A stretch of DNA of 64,000 nucleotides from positions 1 through 64,000 of the forward strand of contig CAYZMG010000015.1 of the NCBI GenBank assembly GCA_964479465.1. The letters run 5' to 3'. Both the position numbers and the translations under genes were made by a program. This stretch comes from CADCTB01 sp964479465 (GTDB taxonomy: Bacteria > Actinomycetota > Acidimicrobiia > Acidimicrobiales > AC-14). This document shows positions 1 through 9,344 of this stretch, in pieces; position 1 is the stretch's first letter; each line of letters starts with the position of its first letter. The notes beneath the pieces were generated by a model that saw only the letters and a list, made by a program, of their open reading frames with translations, ran no database searches and was not told the DNA's origin.

Positions 1-688
1 CGAAGACGTTGGCGATGCCGAGGATGCCGGTGTTGAGGGCGAAGGGGTTGGAGATGGGGGTGCCCGGGGTGCCGGGGGTGCCGGAGTTGCCCGAGGTCGA
101 GACCGGGTTCGAGATCGCCGAGGAGAAGGCGGCGCCGGTGGCGCCGGTGTTGGTGGCGGTGACCTGGGCGCTGGAGTTGCCGGAGGCGCCCGAGGTGGCG
201 GAGGGGTTGACGTTGAGGGTTGCCGCGCCGCCGGCTGCGCCGTTGCTGGCGCCGGTGGCCACGCTGCTGCCGCCGGCGGCGGTCGAGTTCACGGCGCCGT
301 TGGTCCCGGCGACCACGTTGGCCGCCACACCGCCGGAGCCGGCGGAGGGAGAGCTGACGCCGCCGATGCCGCCGCTGCCACCGGTGACCGAGCCGGTCGT
401 GACGTTGCGGGCGTCGCCGGTCGTCCCGGACACCGCCGTGGCCTCCGAGGAGGCACCCGAGTTGGCGTTGCTGCGGGCCGTGCCCTCGCTGACTGCCGGA
501 CCGGAGTCGCCGCTGGGCGCCGCCGTGGTCGTGGTTGTGTGGTTCGACTGCGGCGTCGAGGAAGGGATGGTGGACGGCGTCTGGGCGACGGCTGCGCCCC
601 CGCAGAACACCAGGATGGCGGCGATGAGGGCGCCCACCGAGGCGGACACTCTCGAAATCTTCGGGGTACCAGGCTTGCCAGTGTTCAT
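1..688 (-). CDS. Secreted low-complexity Ser/Thr/Gly/Ala-rich protein, partial (3' end outside window)
   Basis: The minus-strand frame is open from the left edge of the window. The N-terminus is a signal peptide: Lys/Arg residues, a hydrophobic stretch (VGALIAAILVFCGGAAVA) and a likely cleavage after AVAQ. The rest is low complexity, rich in Ser, Thr, Gly, Ala and Asn, with no recognisable domain. Two in-frame ATGs lie at 694 and 688; AAGGG sits directly before the first and about 6 nt before the second, so 688 is chosen. The plus-strand frame over the same bases would give a Pro/Val/Glu-rich protein without a signal and is judged a shadow. It is probably an exported wall-associated or matrix protein; function unknown. 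Confidence 0.6.
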   Translation of the reverse strand, partial: MNTGKPGTPKISRVSASVGALIAAILVFCGGAAVAQTPSTIPSSTPQSNHTTTTTAAPSGDSGPAVSEGTARSNANSGASSEATAVSGTTGDARNVTTGSVTGGSGGIGGVSSPSAGSGGVAANVVAGTNGAVNSTAAGGSSVATGASNGAAGGAATLNVNPSATSGASGNSSAQVTATNTGATGAAFSSAISNPVSTSGNSGTPGTPGTPISNPFALNTGILGIANVF

Positions 689-1212
689 GCTCATCCCTTG
701 TCGGTACTGAGGCCAGTGCGAAGCCGGCCGGTGTGAAGAACGGTGAAGCGGGGCTTGTTCGGGGCGCGCGACGGGGCGCACGCCTCTCCCGCTTGTGACC
801 GGTGTGGTTTAACACACGAGGGCGGGCGTGCAAAGAACCGTTTCGAGCAGTTTTGGGCCGCTGACCTGCACTTTTGTCTCTGTTGGAGAGGCGTTGGAAG
901 GCCCAACGCGGCTGGTTGGAGCGGTCCGGGGCGCCGCGGCACGCCTGAGACCCCGTTCCAGGTGGGCGGACGGGCCGGATCCGGGGTTTGGCAGCGTCGG
1001 AGAAAAAAATCGGGCTGCCGGCGCCATCGAGGGCGATTCTGGGGTCGACACCGGGCTCCCGGCCCCGCCCGGACGCGCCTTCCAGACCCCGCTGGCAACC
1101 CTCAACCCTCGATCAACCCCGCGGTCCAGGCACGATGGGCCCCCGCAACCCTCAACCTCGCACTTCGGGAATGCGCTCCACCCCGGGACGCTGCTGGCCG
1201 ATAGAGCAGGAG
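689..1212. other. Intergenic region between divergent genes
   Basis: About 520 bases lie between the secreted-protein start and the next plus-strand gene. Overlapping frames here have no coherent coding signal. The only structure seen is a short inverted repeat GTGTG-gtttaa-CACAC at 802-817. It presumably holds divergent promoters, but I cannot assign -35/-10 boxes. Confidence 0.4.
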
Positions 1213-3363
1213 GTGGGAGACCTTTCCGCGCCGCGGCGTGCCGTCATGGTGCTGTTCGGCACCACGGCCTTTCTCGCTTCGTCGCTGCTGTTCGTCGTCC
1301 AGCCTCTGGTGGCCCGGACTCTGCTTCCCGTCCTCGGCGGGAGCGCGTCGGTCTGGAACTCGGCCATGCTCACCTTCCAGGTCCTCCTCCTCGGCGGCTA
1401 CCTGCTGGCCCACCTCGGGGCCCGCCACCTCCGGCTGCGCTGGCACCCCCCGGCGGCGGCCGCCCTCGTCGTCATGGCCACGATCGCCCTCCCAGTGGGA
1501 CTGCGGGACGGGTGGGTTCCGCCCGCAGGGACACCGGTGGTCTGGACGCTCTTCGCCGTGGCCGTCGCCGTCGGCGGCCCCTTCCTGGCCCTGTCCAGCG
1601 TGTCCCCCACCCTCCAGCGCTGGTACGGCGCGGTCGCGCCCGGCGTGGATGCCTACGTCCTGTACGCCGCCGGCAACGCCGGCAGCTTCATCGGGCTGCT
1701 GGCCTACCCCCTGGTGGTCGAGCGGGTCCTGGGCCTGTCCGACCAGCGGGCGTGGTGGAGCGCGGGGTACATCGCCTTCGCCGTCCTCTTCGTCGTCTGC
1801 GCCACCGTGGCCCGGCGGGCAGCCGTCATCACCCCCCTCCCGCCGCCGGCCGGCGACGCCGCCGTCGCCGGCGTCACCACCTCCCGCCAGCTCCTCCGCT
1901 GGGCGGGCATGGCCGCCGGCCCGTCCCTCCTGCTGCTCGGGACCACCCGGCACCTCTCCACCGATGTCGCCGCCATCCCCCTCCTCTGGGTCGTGCCGCT
2001 GAGCGTCTACCTCCTCACCTTCGTGGTGGCCTTCTCCGGTCGGGGCCGCAGGCCGGCGTCGGCCGCGGCCCGGCTGGCGCCGGTGCTGGCCGCCGTGGCC
2101 GTGGTCAGCCTGGCCGCCAACCTGCCCGTCACTCCCGGGCTCGCTCTCCATCTCGGGGCCTTCACCGTGCTGGCCATGGCGGTCCACGGCCGCCTGGCCG
2201 CCGAGCGGCCCCCGTTGGAGGACCTCACCCGCTTCTACCTGGCCCTGTCCGCCGGCGGCGCGGCCGGCGGCGTGGTGGGCGGCCTGATCGCCCCGGCCGT
2301 CTTCCCCGGGGTGTGGGAGTACCCGCTGGGCATCGTCGCCTGCCTGGCCGCCGTCGTTCCCCACGCCGCCATCGCTCGGCGGTGGCGGCCCGTCGCCGCG
2401 GGCGTCCTGGCCGCCCTCCTGGTCGGGGCCGCCGTGGCGCGGGTCATGCTGGCCGACGCCGCCGGCCCGCCGCGCGTGCTCCAGGCCATCCTCGGCCTGG
2501 CTACCGTCGCCGCCTTGGCCGCCTGCCGGCGGTCGTGGCAGTTCGCCACCGCCCTTGCCGTCGCCGCCGCCATCGCCGTGGCCCTGCCCGGCGCCGGCAC
2601 CGTCCGCCAGCTGCGGACCTATTACGGCGTCACCCGCGTCCTGGAGGACGGCCGGGGCTGGCGCCTCCTCGTCTCCGGGTCGACGGTCCACGGCGCCCAG
2701 GACCCCGCCCGGCCCCGGGTACCTCTGACCTACTACGCCCCCGGCGGGCCGTTGGCCGACGTGGTGGCCGCCTCCGACCCCGGCGGGGCCCGGTCGATCG
2801 GTGTCATCGGGCTCGGCGCCGGCTCGATGGCCGCCTACGCCGACGCCGGCGACCAGGTGACCTTTTACGAGATCGACCCGGCGGTGATCAAGCTGGCCCT
2901 CGACCCCGAAGTCTTCAGCTTCCTTGCCGACTCGGCCGGGATGACGCGGATCGTGGCCGGAGACGGCCGGCTGACCATCGCCGCCGCCGGCGCCGGCGCC
3001 CATGACCTCGTGGTGGTCGACGCCTTTTCCTCCGACGCCATCCCCGTCCACCTCCTCACCCGCGAAGCCGTCGTCACCTACCGCCGGGCCCTCACCGCCG
3101 GCGGCATGCTGGCCTTCCACGTGTCCAGCCGGTACTTCGACCTCTCTCCCGTGGTGGCCCGCCTGGCCGCCGACGCCGGCCTGGTGGCGCTGGGGCGGGC
3201 CGGCGCCGGCACGGTCGACGGCAGCCTGCTCACCAGCGCAGTGGCGGTCGGCCCCGAGGGGCCGGCGATGGCCGCCCTTCGCTCCATGGCCGGCTGGCGG
3301 GAGATCCCACCGGGGCCGTCGCTGTGGACCGATGACCGGTCCGACGTACTCGGGGCGCTCTGA
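1213..3363 (+). CDS. Fused multi-TM / spermidine synthase-like protein
   Basis: The first two thirds form a hydrophobic multi-pass region that opens in the way typical of this family (FLASSLLFVVQPLVAR, then LLPVLGGSASVWNS). The last third is a Rossmann methyltransferase-like domain related to spermidine synthase: glycine loop GLGAGSMAAY, acidic EIDP, then VVDAFSSDAIPVHLLT and a C-terminal WTDDRSDVL. Polyamine synthesis is not implied; the function of these membrane fusions is unknown. The start is uncertain: GTG 1213 keeps two arginines before the first membrane helix (716 aa), ATG 1246 begins just at that helix, and AGGAGG at 1208-1213 is not ideally placed for either. It stands alone on the plus strand. 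Confidence 0.8.
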   Translation: MGDLSAPRRAVMVLFGTTAFLASSLLFVVQPLVARTLLPVLGGSASVWNSAMLTFQVLLLGGYLLAHLGARHLRLRWHPPAAAALVVMATIALPVGLRDGWVPPAGTPVVWTLFAVAVAVGGPFLALSSVSPTLQRWYGAVAPGVDAYVLYAAGNAGSFIGLLAYPLVVERVLGLSDQRAWWSAGYIAFAVLFVVCATVARRAAVITPLPPPAGDAAVAGVTTSRQLLRWAGMAAGPSLLLLGTTRHLSTDVAAIPLLWVVPLSVYLLTFVVAFSGRGRRPASAAARLAPVLAAVAVVSLAANLPVTPGLALHLGAFTVLAMAVHGRLAAERPPLEDLTRFYLALSAGGAAGGVVGGLIAPAVFPGVWEYPLGIVACLAAVVPHAAIARRWRPVAAGVLAALLVGAAVARVMLADAAGPPRVLQAILGLATVAALAACRRSWQFATALAVAAAIAVALPGAGTVRQLRTYYGVTRVLEDGRGWRLLVSGSTVHGAQDPARPRVPLTYYAPGGPLADVVAASDPGGARSIGVIGLGAGSMAAYADAGDQVTFYEIDPAVIKLALDPEVFSFLADSAGMTRIVAGDGRLTIAAAGAGAHDLVVVDAFSSDAIPVHLLTREAVVTYRRALTAGGMLAFHVSSRYFDLSPVVARLAADAGLVALGRAGAGTVDGSLLTSAVAVGPEGPAMAALRSMAGWREIPPGPSLWTDDRSDVLGAL

Positions 3364-3430
3364 GCCGGCGACTGATCGGCCCGGCCGGCGCCGGCCTCGC
3401 GTATGGACCAGTCCGACTCGCGTTCCTGGG

Positions 3431-3515
3431 TGTCGGAGAGGGGACTTGAACCCCTACGCCCTATTCGGGCACCAGGCCCTCAACCTGGCGCGTCTGCCTA
3501 TTCCGCCACTCCGAC
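3431..3515 (-). tRNA. tRNA-Leu(GAG)
   Basis: The minus strand folds into a class II tRNA of 85 nt. The acceptor stem GTCGGAG (3515-3509) pairs with CTCCGAC (3438-3432), followed by discriminator A. The anticodon stem CCAGG/CCTGG encloses loop TTGAGGG, giving anticodon GAG (Leu, CUC/CUU). A long variable arm and a T-arm with GGTTCAAGTCC are present. The 3' CCA is not encoded in full. Confidence 0.95.
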
Positions 3516-3550
3516 GTGACCGATCCACCACTGTACGACATCCGAGGTGA

Positions 3551-5131
3551 CTAGCCCCCGGCGCCGACCCTCACCTTGGTGGCGTCGAACGTCCCCAGCC
3601 CGGACACGATCAGGCCGCTCACCCGGGGCGAGGAGACGGACTGGAACTGGAACTGGGCGACCGGGACGATCGGCATCTGGTCCAGGACCAGCCTCTCCGC
3701 GGCCTGGTAGGAGCCGATGCGCGTGGCCTCGTCGGCCTCGGCCTGGCCGTTCTTCAGGGTGCTGTCGACCTGCGCGTTCGTGAAGCCGGTGATGTTGTCC
3801 CGCATCCCGGACTGGAAGAGCGGGGTCAGGAAAGCATCCGCGGTGGGGTAGGCGCCGATCCATCCCAACCGGAACAGCTCCTGATTGCCGCTGATGGCAA
3901 AGCGCAGGTAGTCGGCGTAGCTGTGCGGCCGCAGCAGGGACGGGATCCCAACCTCGGCGAGGTTGGCCTGGATGGCCTGGGCCACGGCCCGCTGAGTGCC
4001 GTCGTCATCGAAGTCGATGGCGACCTCGGGCACGGCCTTGCCGGCGAAGGCGGCGGCGAGGAGAGCCCGGGCCCGATCGAGGTTCCGGGCGCAGAGCTCC
4101 CCGCAGGCGTCGGCCTGCGCCCCGGGCACTCCCTCGGGAATGAGCCCTCGCAGCACCTTGGCCGACGGCCCGTACACCACCTTCACAATGGCCTCGCGGT
4201 CGATGGCGGCCACGATGGCCTGCCGGAAGCGCACGTCGGCGAACTTGGGGCTCTTGAGGTTGAAGCCGTAGAAGAGCTCGCCCAGGTAGGGCTTCGACCC
4301 CGATCCACCCTGGCGCTCGACCACCTGCTCGACGCGGTCGGGAGGCACGGAAGTCCAGTCGAGGCGGCCGGCCAGGAAGTCCTCATACGAGGCGGTCGGG
4401 TCGGCCTCCAGGTGGAAGTCGACGGCCCGCAGCGCCACGTTCACGCCCGGCGCCGGCACGAGGTGGAGCAGGTCGTCGGTCCGGCTCTGGATGGTGAACG
4501 GCCCACTCCCGACCGGCTGGACGGCGAAACCGGGCGACCCGGCCTCCACCGATTCCCTGGGCACGATCCCGAAGGTGGGGTGGCCCAGCACGGCGGGCAG
4601 TGAGGACAGCGGCTGGTCGAGCTCGATGCGCACCACATCGGGCGCCGGCGTGGTGACGCCCGACAGTGTCTCGACCCTGCCCTCCACGTTGAGGGCCCGG
4701 AACCCGACCACGGTGTCGAGCTGAGACGCCGCCGGCGACGACGAGCCCCTCTTGGCGATCCTCTCCAGGCTGTACTTCACGTCGGCCGAGGTGATGACGC
4801 GGAAGTTGGCGAAAGTCGCCCCCGGGCGGAGGGTGAAATCCCACCTGCGTTGGTCGGCGCTGGCCGTCCACTTGACGGCCAGGGCGGGCTGGACGGCGAG
4901 GGTCTCGGGGTCGTACGCCGTCAGGGCGTCGAAGAGCTGGTCGGCCACCAGCAGCTCGCTCGGGGTGCGCGCCTGCGCAGGGTCGAGCGACTGAGGGCGC
5001 TCGATGCCGACCCGCAGCACGCCCGGCGCCGGCTCGTCGGCCCCCCGGCGCACGGCAGACGGCTCACCGCCAGTGCATGCGGCGAGCAGCACCAAGAACG
5101 CTCCGCCAGCTGCCCGGAGCCGCAACCGCAT
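3551..5131 (-). CDS. ABC-type peptide solute-binding lipoprotein (SBP family 5)
   Basis: A 526-aa exported lipoprotein with an arginine-rich N-terminus and lipobox LVLLAAC (Cys about residue 19). It has the family 5 (OppA/DppA-type) layout: LRVGIERPQSLDPAQ near the mature N-terminus, WDFTLRPGATFANF and ITSADVKYSLERI, then FRQAIVAAIDREAIV and a C-terminal lobe ending near TFDATKVRVG. The likely role is oligopeptide or similar ligand capture for an importer, but no permease or ATPase lies nearby, so the ligand is unknown. ATG 5131 is chosen because it starts the signal peptide; the frame continues upstream through secG without coding meaning. The gene begins 13 nt after the secG stop and is probably cotranscribed with it. 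Confidence 0.88.
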   Translation of the reverse strand: MRLRLRAAGGAFLVLLAACTGGEPSAVRRGADEPAPGVLRVGIERPQSLDPAQARTPSELLVADQLFDALTAYDPETLAVQPALAVKWTASADQRRWDFTLRPGATFANFRVITSADVKYSLERIAKRGSSSPAASQLDTVVGFRALNVEGRVETLSGVTTPAPDVVRIELDQPLSSLPAVLGHPTFGIVPRESVEAGSPGFAVQPVGSGPFTIQSRTDDLLHLVPAPGVNVALRAVDFHLEADPTASYEDFLAGRLDWTSVPPDRVEQVVERQGGSGSKPYLGELFYGFNLKSPKFADVRFRQAIVAAIDREAIVKVVYGPSAKVLRGLIPEGVPGAQADACGELCARNLDRARALLAAAFAGKAVPEVAIDFDDDGTQRAVAQAIQANLAEVGIPSLLRPHSYADYLRFAISGNQELFRLGWIGAYPTADAFLTPLFQSGMRDNITGFTNAQVDSTLKNGQAEADEATRIGSYQAAERLVLDQMPIVPVAQFQFQSVSSPRVSGLIVSGLGTFDATKVRVGAGG

Positions 5132-5144
5132 TGGGAACTGCCTG

Positions 5145-5381
5145 CTAAGACGCCTGCAGGCGGATGGCGAGAATGATGGTGGTGAAGGCGAAGACGATGG
5201 CGATCGACACGGTGATGCGGTCGAGGTTCTTCTCGACGACGGTGGAGCCGGACGACGCCGCGCCCATCCCGCCACCGAACATGTCGGACAACCCACCGCC
5301 CCGCCCGCTGTGCAGGAGCACGAGCAGGATGAGGGAGAGGGAGACGAGGACGTGGACGATCGTGACGAGGGCCGTCAGCAT
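5145..5381 (-). CDS. secG: Preprotein translocase subunit SecG
   Basis: A 78-aa protein with the SecG design: an N-terminal membrane helix (IVHVLVSLSLILLVLLHSG), a Gly-rich cytosolic loop with GGLSDMFGGG, and a second helix (ITVSIAIVFAFTTIILAI). SecG is the small membrane subunit of SecYEG and aids protein export. Position downstream of gap-pgk-tpiA is the standard actinobacterial arrangement. No clear ribosome-binding site precedes the ATG. Confidence 0.95.
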   Translation of the reverse strand: MLTALVTIVHVLVSLSLILLVLLHSGRGGGLSDMFGGGMGAASSGSTVVEKNLDRITVSIAIVFAFTTIILAIRLQAS

Positions 5382-5413
5382 AAGGAGGAGAGTTTAGCTG
5401 CTTCCCGACCCCC

Positions 5414-5464
5414 GGCGGGGCCCCAACCCCGCCTCCTCGCCGAAGGCGGGGCCCCATCCCCGCC
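5414..5464 (-). repeat. Two tandem GC-rich hairpins between tpiA and secG
   Basis: Two near-identical 20-nt units, at 5414-5433 and 5445-5464, each form GGCGGGG-6nt-CCCCGCC and differ by one loop base (CCCCAA versus CCCCAT). They fill most of the 91-bp tpiA-secG spacer. No U-tract follows, so they may act as an mRNA stability or attenuation element rather than a simple terminator. Confidence 0.6.
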
Positions 5465-5472
5465 CGGCGCCG

Positions 5473-6255
5473 TCATGCGAGGCGGTACTGCACGATTCGG
5501 GCGAACTCGTCCGGGTCGAGGCTGGCCCCACCGACGAGGGCTCCGTCGATATCAGGCTGGGCCATCAGCTCGGCGATGTTGGACGGCTTGACCGACCCGC
5601 CGTACTGGATACGGATGCGGGCGGCGGTGTCCGCGCCGCAGACGCCGGCGGCCACCGTGCGGATGGTGCCGATCATCCCCTGCGCGTCGTCGGGAGTGGC
5701 CGTCCGGCCCGTCCCGATGGCCCAGATGGGCTCATAGGCGATCACCAGGCCGGCGCTGTGCTCGTCGGGCAGCCCGGAGAGGGCGGCCTTGACCTGCCCG
5801 GTGACCTTGGCGTCGGCCCCGCCGGCCTCCCGCTCCTCCAGCGTCTCGCCCACGCAGACGATCGGCGTCATCCCGCCGGCGATGACCGCCTCGAGCTTGC
5901 GGCGCACGTCGTCGTCGGTCTCACCAAAGAGCTCCCGGCGCTCGGAGTGGCCGACGATGACGTAGACCACGTCGAGCTTGGCCAGCATGGAGACGCTGAC
6001 CTCGCCGGTGAAGGCCCCCTTCTCCTCCCAGTGGCAGTTCTGGGCACCCAGGGCGATGGGGATGCGCTGGTCGTCGATCAGGAGCTGGATTGAGCGCAGG
6101 GCGGTGACGGCGGGGTGGACCGAGACGTCGACCGCCTCGTAGTCGTCCGACGTCAGCCGGTAGGACAGCTTCTGGACCACCTGGATGGCCTCCAGGTGGT
6201 TGTGGTGCATCTTCCAGTTGCCGCTGATGAGCGGCCGGCGGTCAGGCGGGGGCAT
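5473..6255 (-). CDS. tpiA: Triose-phosphate isomerase
   Basis: A 260-aa TIM barrel that interconverts dihydroxyacetone phosphate and glyceraldehyde 3-phosphate. Key residues are visible: substrate lysine in SGNWKM, catalytic histidine in VIVGHSERR, catalytic glutamate in IAYEPIWAIGTG, and the phosphate-binding YGGSVKP and GALVGGASL loops. ATG 6255 is chosen because GAGAGG lies a few bases upstream and family members start just before the GNWKM strand. It overlaps the pgk stop by 14 bp, so it is probably translationally coupled within the gap-pgk-tpiA operon. Confidence 0.97.
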   Translation of the reverse strand: MPPPDRRPLISGNWKMHHNHLEAIQVVQKLSYRLTSDDYEAVDVSVHPAVTALRSIQLLIDDQRIPIALGAQNCHWEEKGAFTGEVSVSMLAKLDVVYVIVGHSERRELFGETDDDVRRKLEAVIAGGMTPIVCVGETLEEREAGGADAKVTGQVKAALSGLPDEHSAGLVIAYEPIWAIGTGRTATPDDAQGMIGTIRTVAAGVCGADTAARIRIQYGGSVKPSNIAELMAQPDIDGALVGGASLDPDEFARIVQYRLA

Positions 6256-7351
6256 TCGACGCCTCTCGTAATGCTGCGAGCCCGGGCAGGTCGCCCTTCT
6301 CCAGCAGCTCCAATGACGCTCCCCCGCCGGTGGAGACATGGTCGATGCGCAGGTCGAGACCGAACTTGGCCACCGCGGCGGCGCTGTCGCCCCCGCCCAC
6401 GACGGTGAAGCCGTGGGAGTCGGCGACGGCCTCGGCGACGTCGACCGTGCCCTCCTGGAACCGCGGGTCCTCGAACATGCCCATAGGGCCGTTCCACAGG
6501 ATGGTTCCGGCGTGCTCCAGCGGGGCGATGAACGCCAACGTGCTGGCCGGACCGATGTCGAGGCCCTTCCAGCCGTCCGGGATGTCGCCCTCGAAGACCC
6601 TGACCTCCTCGCCCGGCCCCATGGCGACGACATCGTTGGGGATGAGGAGCTTGCCCTTGCTCGGCCCCTCCAGGAAGCCTCTGCAGGCCTCGACCCAGTC
6701 GGGCTCCACGAGAGAGTCGCCCACCGAGTGGCCCTGGGCCAGCATGAAGGTGAAGCACATGGCCCCGCCGATGGCCAGGTGGTCGACCTTTCCGATCAAG
6801 GCCTCGATGACACCCATCTTGGAGCTGACCTTGGACCCGCCAAGGATGGCGATGAAGGGGTGCATGGGCCGGCGGAGGAGCCCGTCGAGGACGTGCACCT
6901 CCTTGGCCAGGAGGCGGCCGGCGGCGCTGGGCAGCCGGGCCGGCGGGCCCACCACCGAGGCGTGGTACCGGTGGGAGGCGCCGAACGCATCGTTGACGTA
7001 GAGGTCGAACCCCTCGACCAGCTTGTCGACGAAGGCGGGGTCGTTGGCCTCCTCGCCGGCGTCGAAGCGGAGGTTCTCGAGGAGTTCGACGTCCGGTGCG
7101 AGGGCGGCAAGCCGCTCCCGCACCGGGTCCATCGAGTACTTGGCATCGGGCTGGCCCTTGGGCCGGCCGAGGTGGCTGCAGGCGGTTACCTTTGCGCCCC
7201 GCTCCCGCAGCCACTCGATCGTCGGCATCGCGGAGGTGATCCGGAGGTCGTCGTCGATATGGCCGTTGGTGATGGGGACGTTGAAGTCAGCCCGGAGGAG
7301 GACCTTCTTGCCTGACGGGTCGGGCAAGTCCTCGAGAAGCGGCAGGCTCAT
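6242..7351 (-). CDS. pgk: Phosphoglycerate kinase
   Basis: A 369-aa two-lobed kinase that transfers phosphate from 1,3-bisphosphoglycerate to ADP. Visible motifs are the N-terminal RADFNVPITNG, the hinge-region LGGSKVSSKMGVI, and the nucleotide-binding VGGGDSAAAV and STGGGASLELLEKGDLPGL. ATG 7351 is preferred over ATG 7378 because GGAGG lies about 10 nt upstream and family members start close to this point. It sits 76 bp after gap and overlaps tpiA. Confidence 0.97.
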   Translation of the reverse strand: MSLPLLEDLPDPSGKKVLLRADFNVPITNGHIDDDLRITSAMPTIEWLRERGAKVTACSHLGRPKGQPDAKYSMDPVRERLAALAPDVELLENLRFDAGEEANDPAFVDKLVEGFDLYVNDAFGASHRYHASVVGPPARLPSAAGRLLAKEVHVLDGLLRRPMHPFIAILGGSKVSSKMGVIEALIGKVDHLAIGGAMCFTFMLAQGHSVGDSLVEPDWVEACRGFLEGPSKGKLLIPNDVVAMGPGEEVRVFEGDIPDGWKGLDIGPASTLAFIAPLEHAGTILWNGPMGMFEDPRFQEGTVDVAEAVADSHGFTVVGGGDSAAAVAKFGLDLRIDHVSTGGGASLELLEKGDLPGLAALREASNAPA

Positions 7352-7427
7352 CGGGCTTCCGCCTCCGGCTTCATCCATGGCCCAGGCGCTTTTGTCATTT
7401 GTTCGCTCGCCTGCGGCTCGCTCACGC

Positions 7428-8441
<1,014 letters not shown>

Positions 8442-8465
8442 ACGGATCCCCCTTGATGCGGACTT

Positions 8466-9341
8466 TTACAGGAGCAGATCTTTGAGTGCGGCCGCTAGAA
8501 GCGCAGGATCGTGACCCGTCCCGTCGGGGCGGGCCACCGGCCGCTGTACGCACTCTACGTCGAGCCGACCCAGCGGAAGCGAGCCGGGCTGGCACAGGAC
8601 GACGTCGATGTCCAATCCGTGGGCCCGGAGAGCCCCGACATGGGCGGCCACGTCGTACCCCGCGGTCTCCGGAAGCTGGGGCCGGAGGTTGCACACGTAG
8701 ACCTTCCGCCCCGGGGTCGCGGCCAGCGCGTCCCGTATACCCGGCACGGCGACCACGGCGAGGACGCTGGTGAACAGCGACCCCGGGCCGAGCACGACCT
8801 GGTCGGCCACAGCCAGGGCTTCGAGGGCGGCGGCGGGCGCCCGGGCATCCGCCGGCACGAGCGAGACGCCGGCGATCCCTTCGGAGCGGCCGACGGCCAC
8901 CTGCCCGGTGATGGAGTCGTCTCCGTCGCCCCCGGCGCCACGGACGGCGGCTTTGAGCACCACGGGCTCCACCGTGGCGGGCACGACCCGCCCCTCCGCG
9001 CCCAGTAGCCGGCCGGCCTCGGCCAGGGCGACCTCGAAGTCTCCGGTGGAGGCGGCCAGGCCGGCGAGGACGATGTTCCCGAAGGCGTGGCCCTCGAGCT
9101 CACCGGCGTCGAAGCGGTGCTCGAACGCCGAGGTCCACATCGACTCCGGGTCGGCCAGCGCCACCAGGCACTTGCGCAGGTCTCCGGGAGGCGGGATGCC
9201 GAACGCGGCCCGTAGCCGCCCGCTCGACCCGCCGTCGTCGGCCACCGAGACGATGGCGCACAGATCGTCGGCGTAGCGCCGGGCTGCGCTGAGCGTGGCA
9301 GCGAGCCCGTGCCCGCCCCCGAGGGCCACGACTTTCACCAT
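8466..9341 (-). CDS. yvcK: YvcK/CofD-like gluconeogenesis factor
   Basis: A 291-aa protein of the YvcK (Mgf/CuvA) family, which resembles CofD and binds UDP-sugars in studied members; it affects cell-wall precursor metabolism and growth on gluconeogenic carbon. It begins VVALGGGHGLAATLSAAR and continues with VSVADDGGSSGRLR and PPPGDLRKCLVALAD, all family hallmarks; LGPGSLFTSVLAVV and VCNLRPQ...ETAGY follow. It lies 3 bp after rapZ, the conserved rapZ-yvcK pairing. Confidence 0.93.
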   Translation of the reverse strand: MVKVVALGGGHGLAATLSAARRYADDLCAIVSVADDGGSSGRLRAAFGIPPPGDLRKCLVALADPESMWTSAFEHRFDAGELEGHAFGNIVLAGLAASTGDFEVALAEAGRLLGAEGRVVPATVEPVVLKAAVRGAGGDGDDSITGQVAVGRSEGIAGVSLVPADARAPAAALEALAVADQVVLGPGSLFTSVLAVVAVPGIRDALAATPGRKVYVCNLRPQLPETAGYDVAAHVGALRAHGLDIDVVLCQPGSLPLGRLDVECVQRPVARPDGTGHDPALLAAALKDLLL

Positions 9342-9344
9342 CAG

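Noticed and set aside
9..710. Long plus-strand frame with Pro/Val/Glu-rich translation
   Set aside because: The minus strand over the same bases has a signal peptide, ribosome-binding site and sensible composition; the plus frame is its GC-rich shadow.
7379..7427. GCGAGC-CGCAG-GCGAGC direct repeat between gap and pgk
   Set aside because: Short GC-rich repeat typical of such spacers; no second copy was noticed in the window, so it is not called as a REP element.
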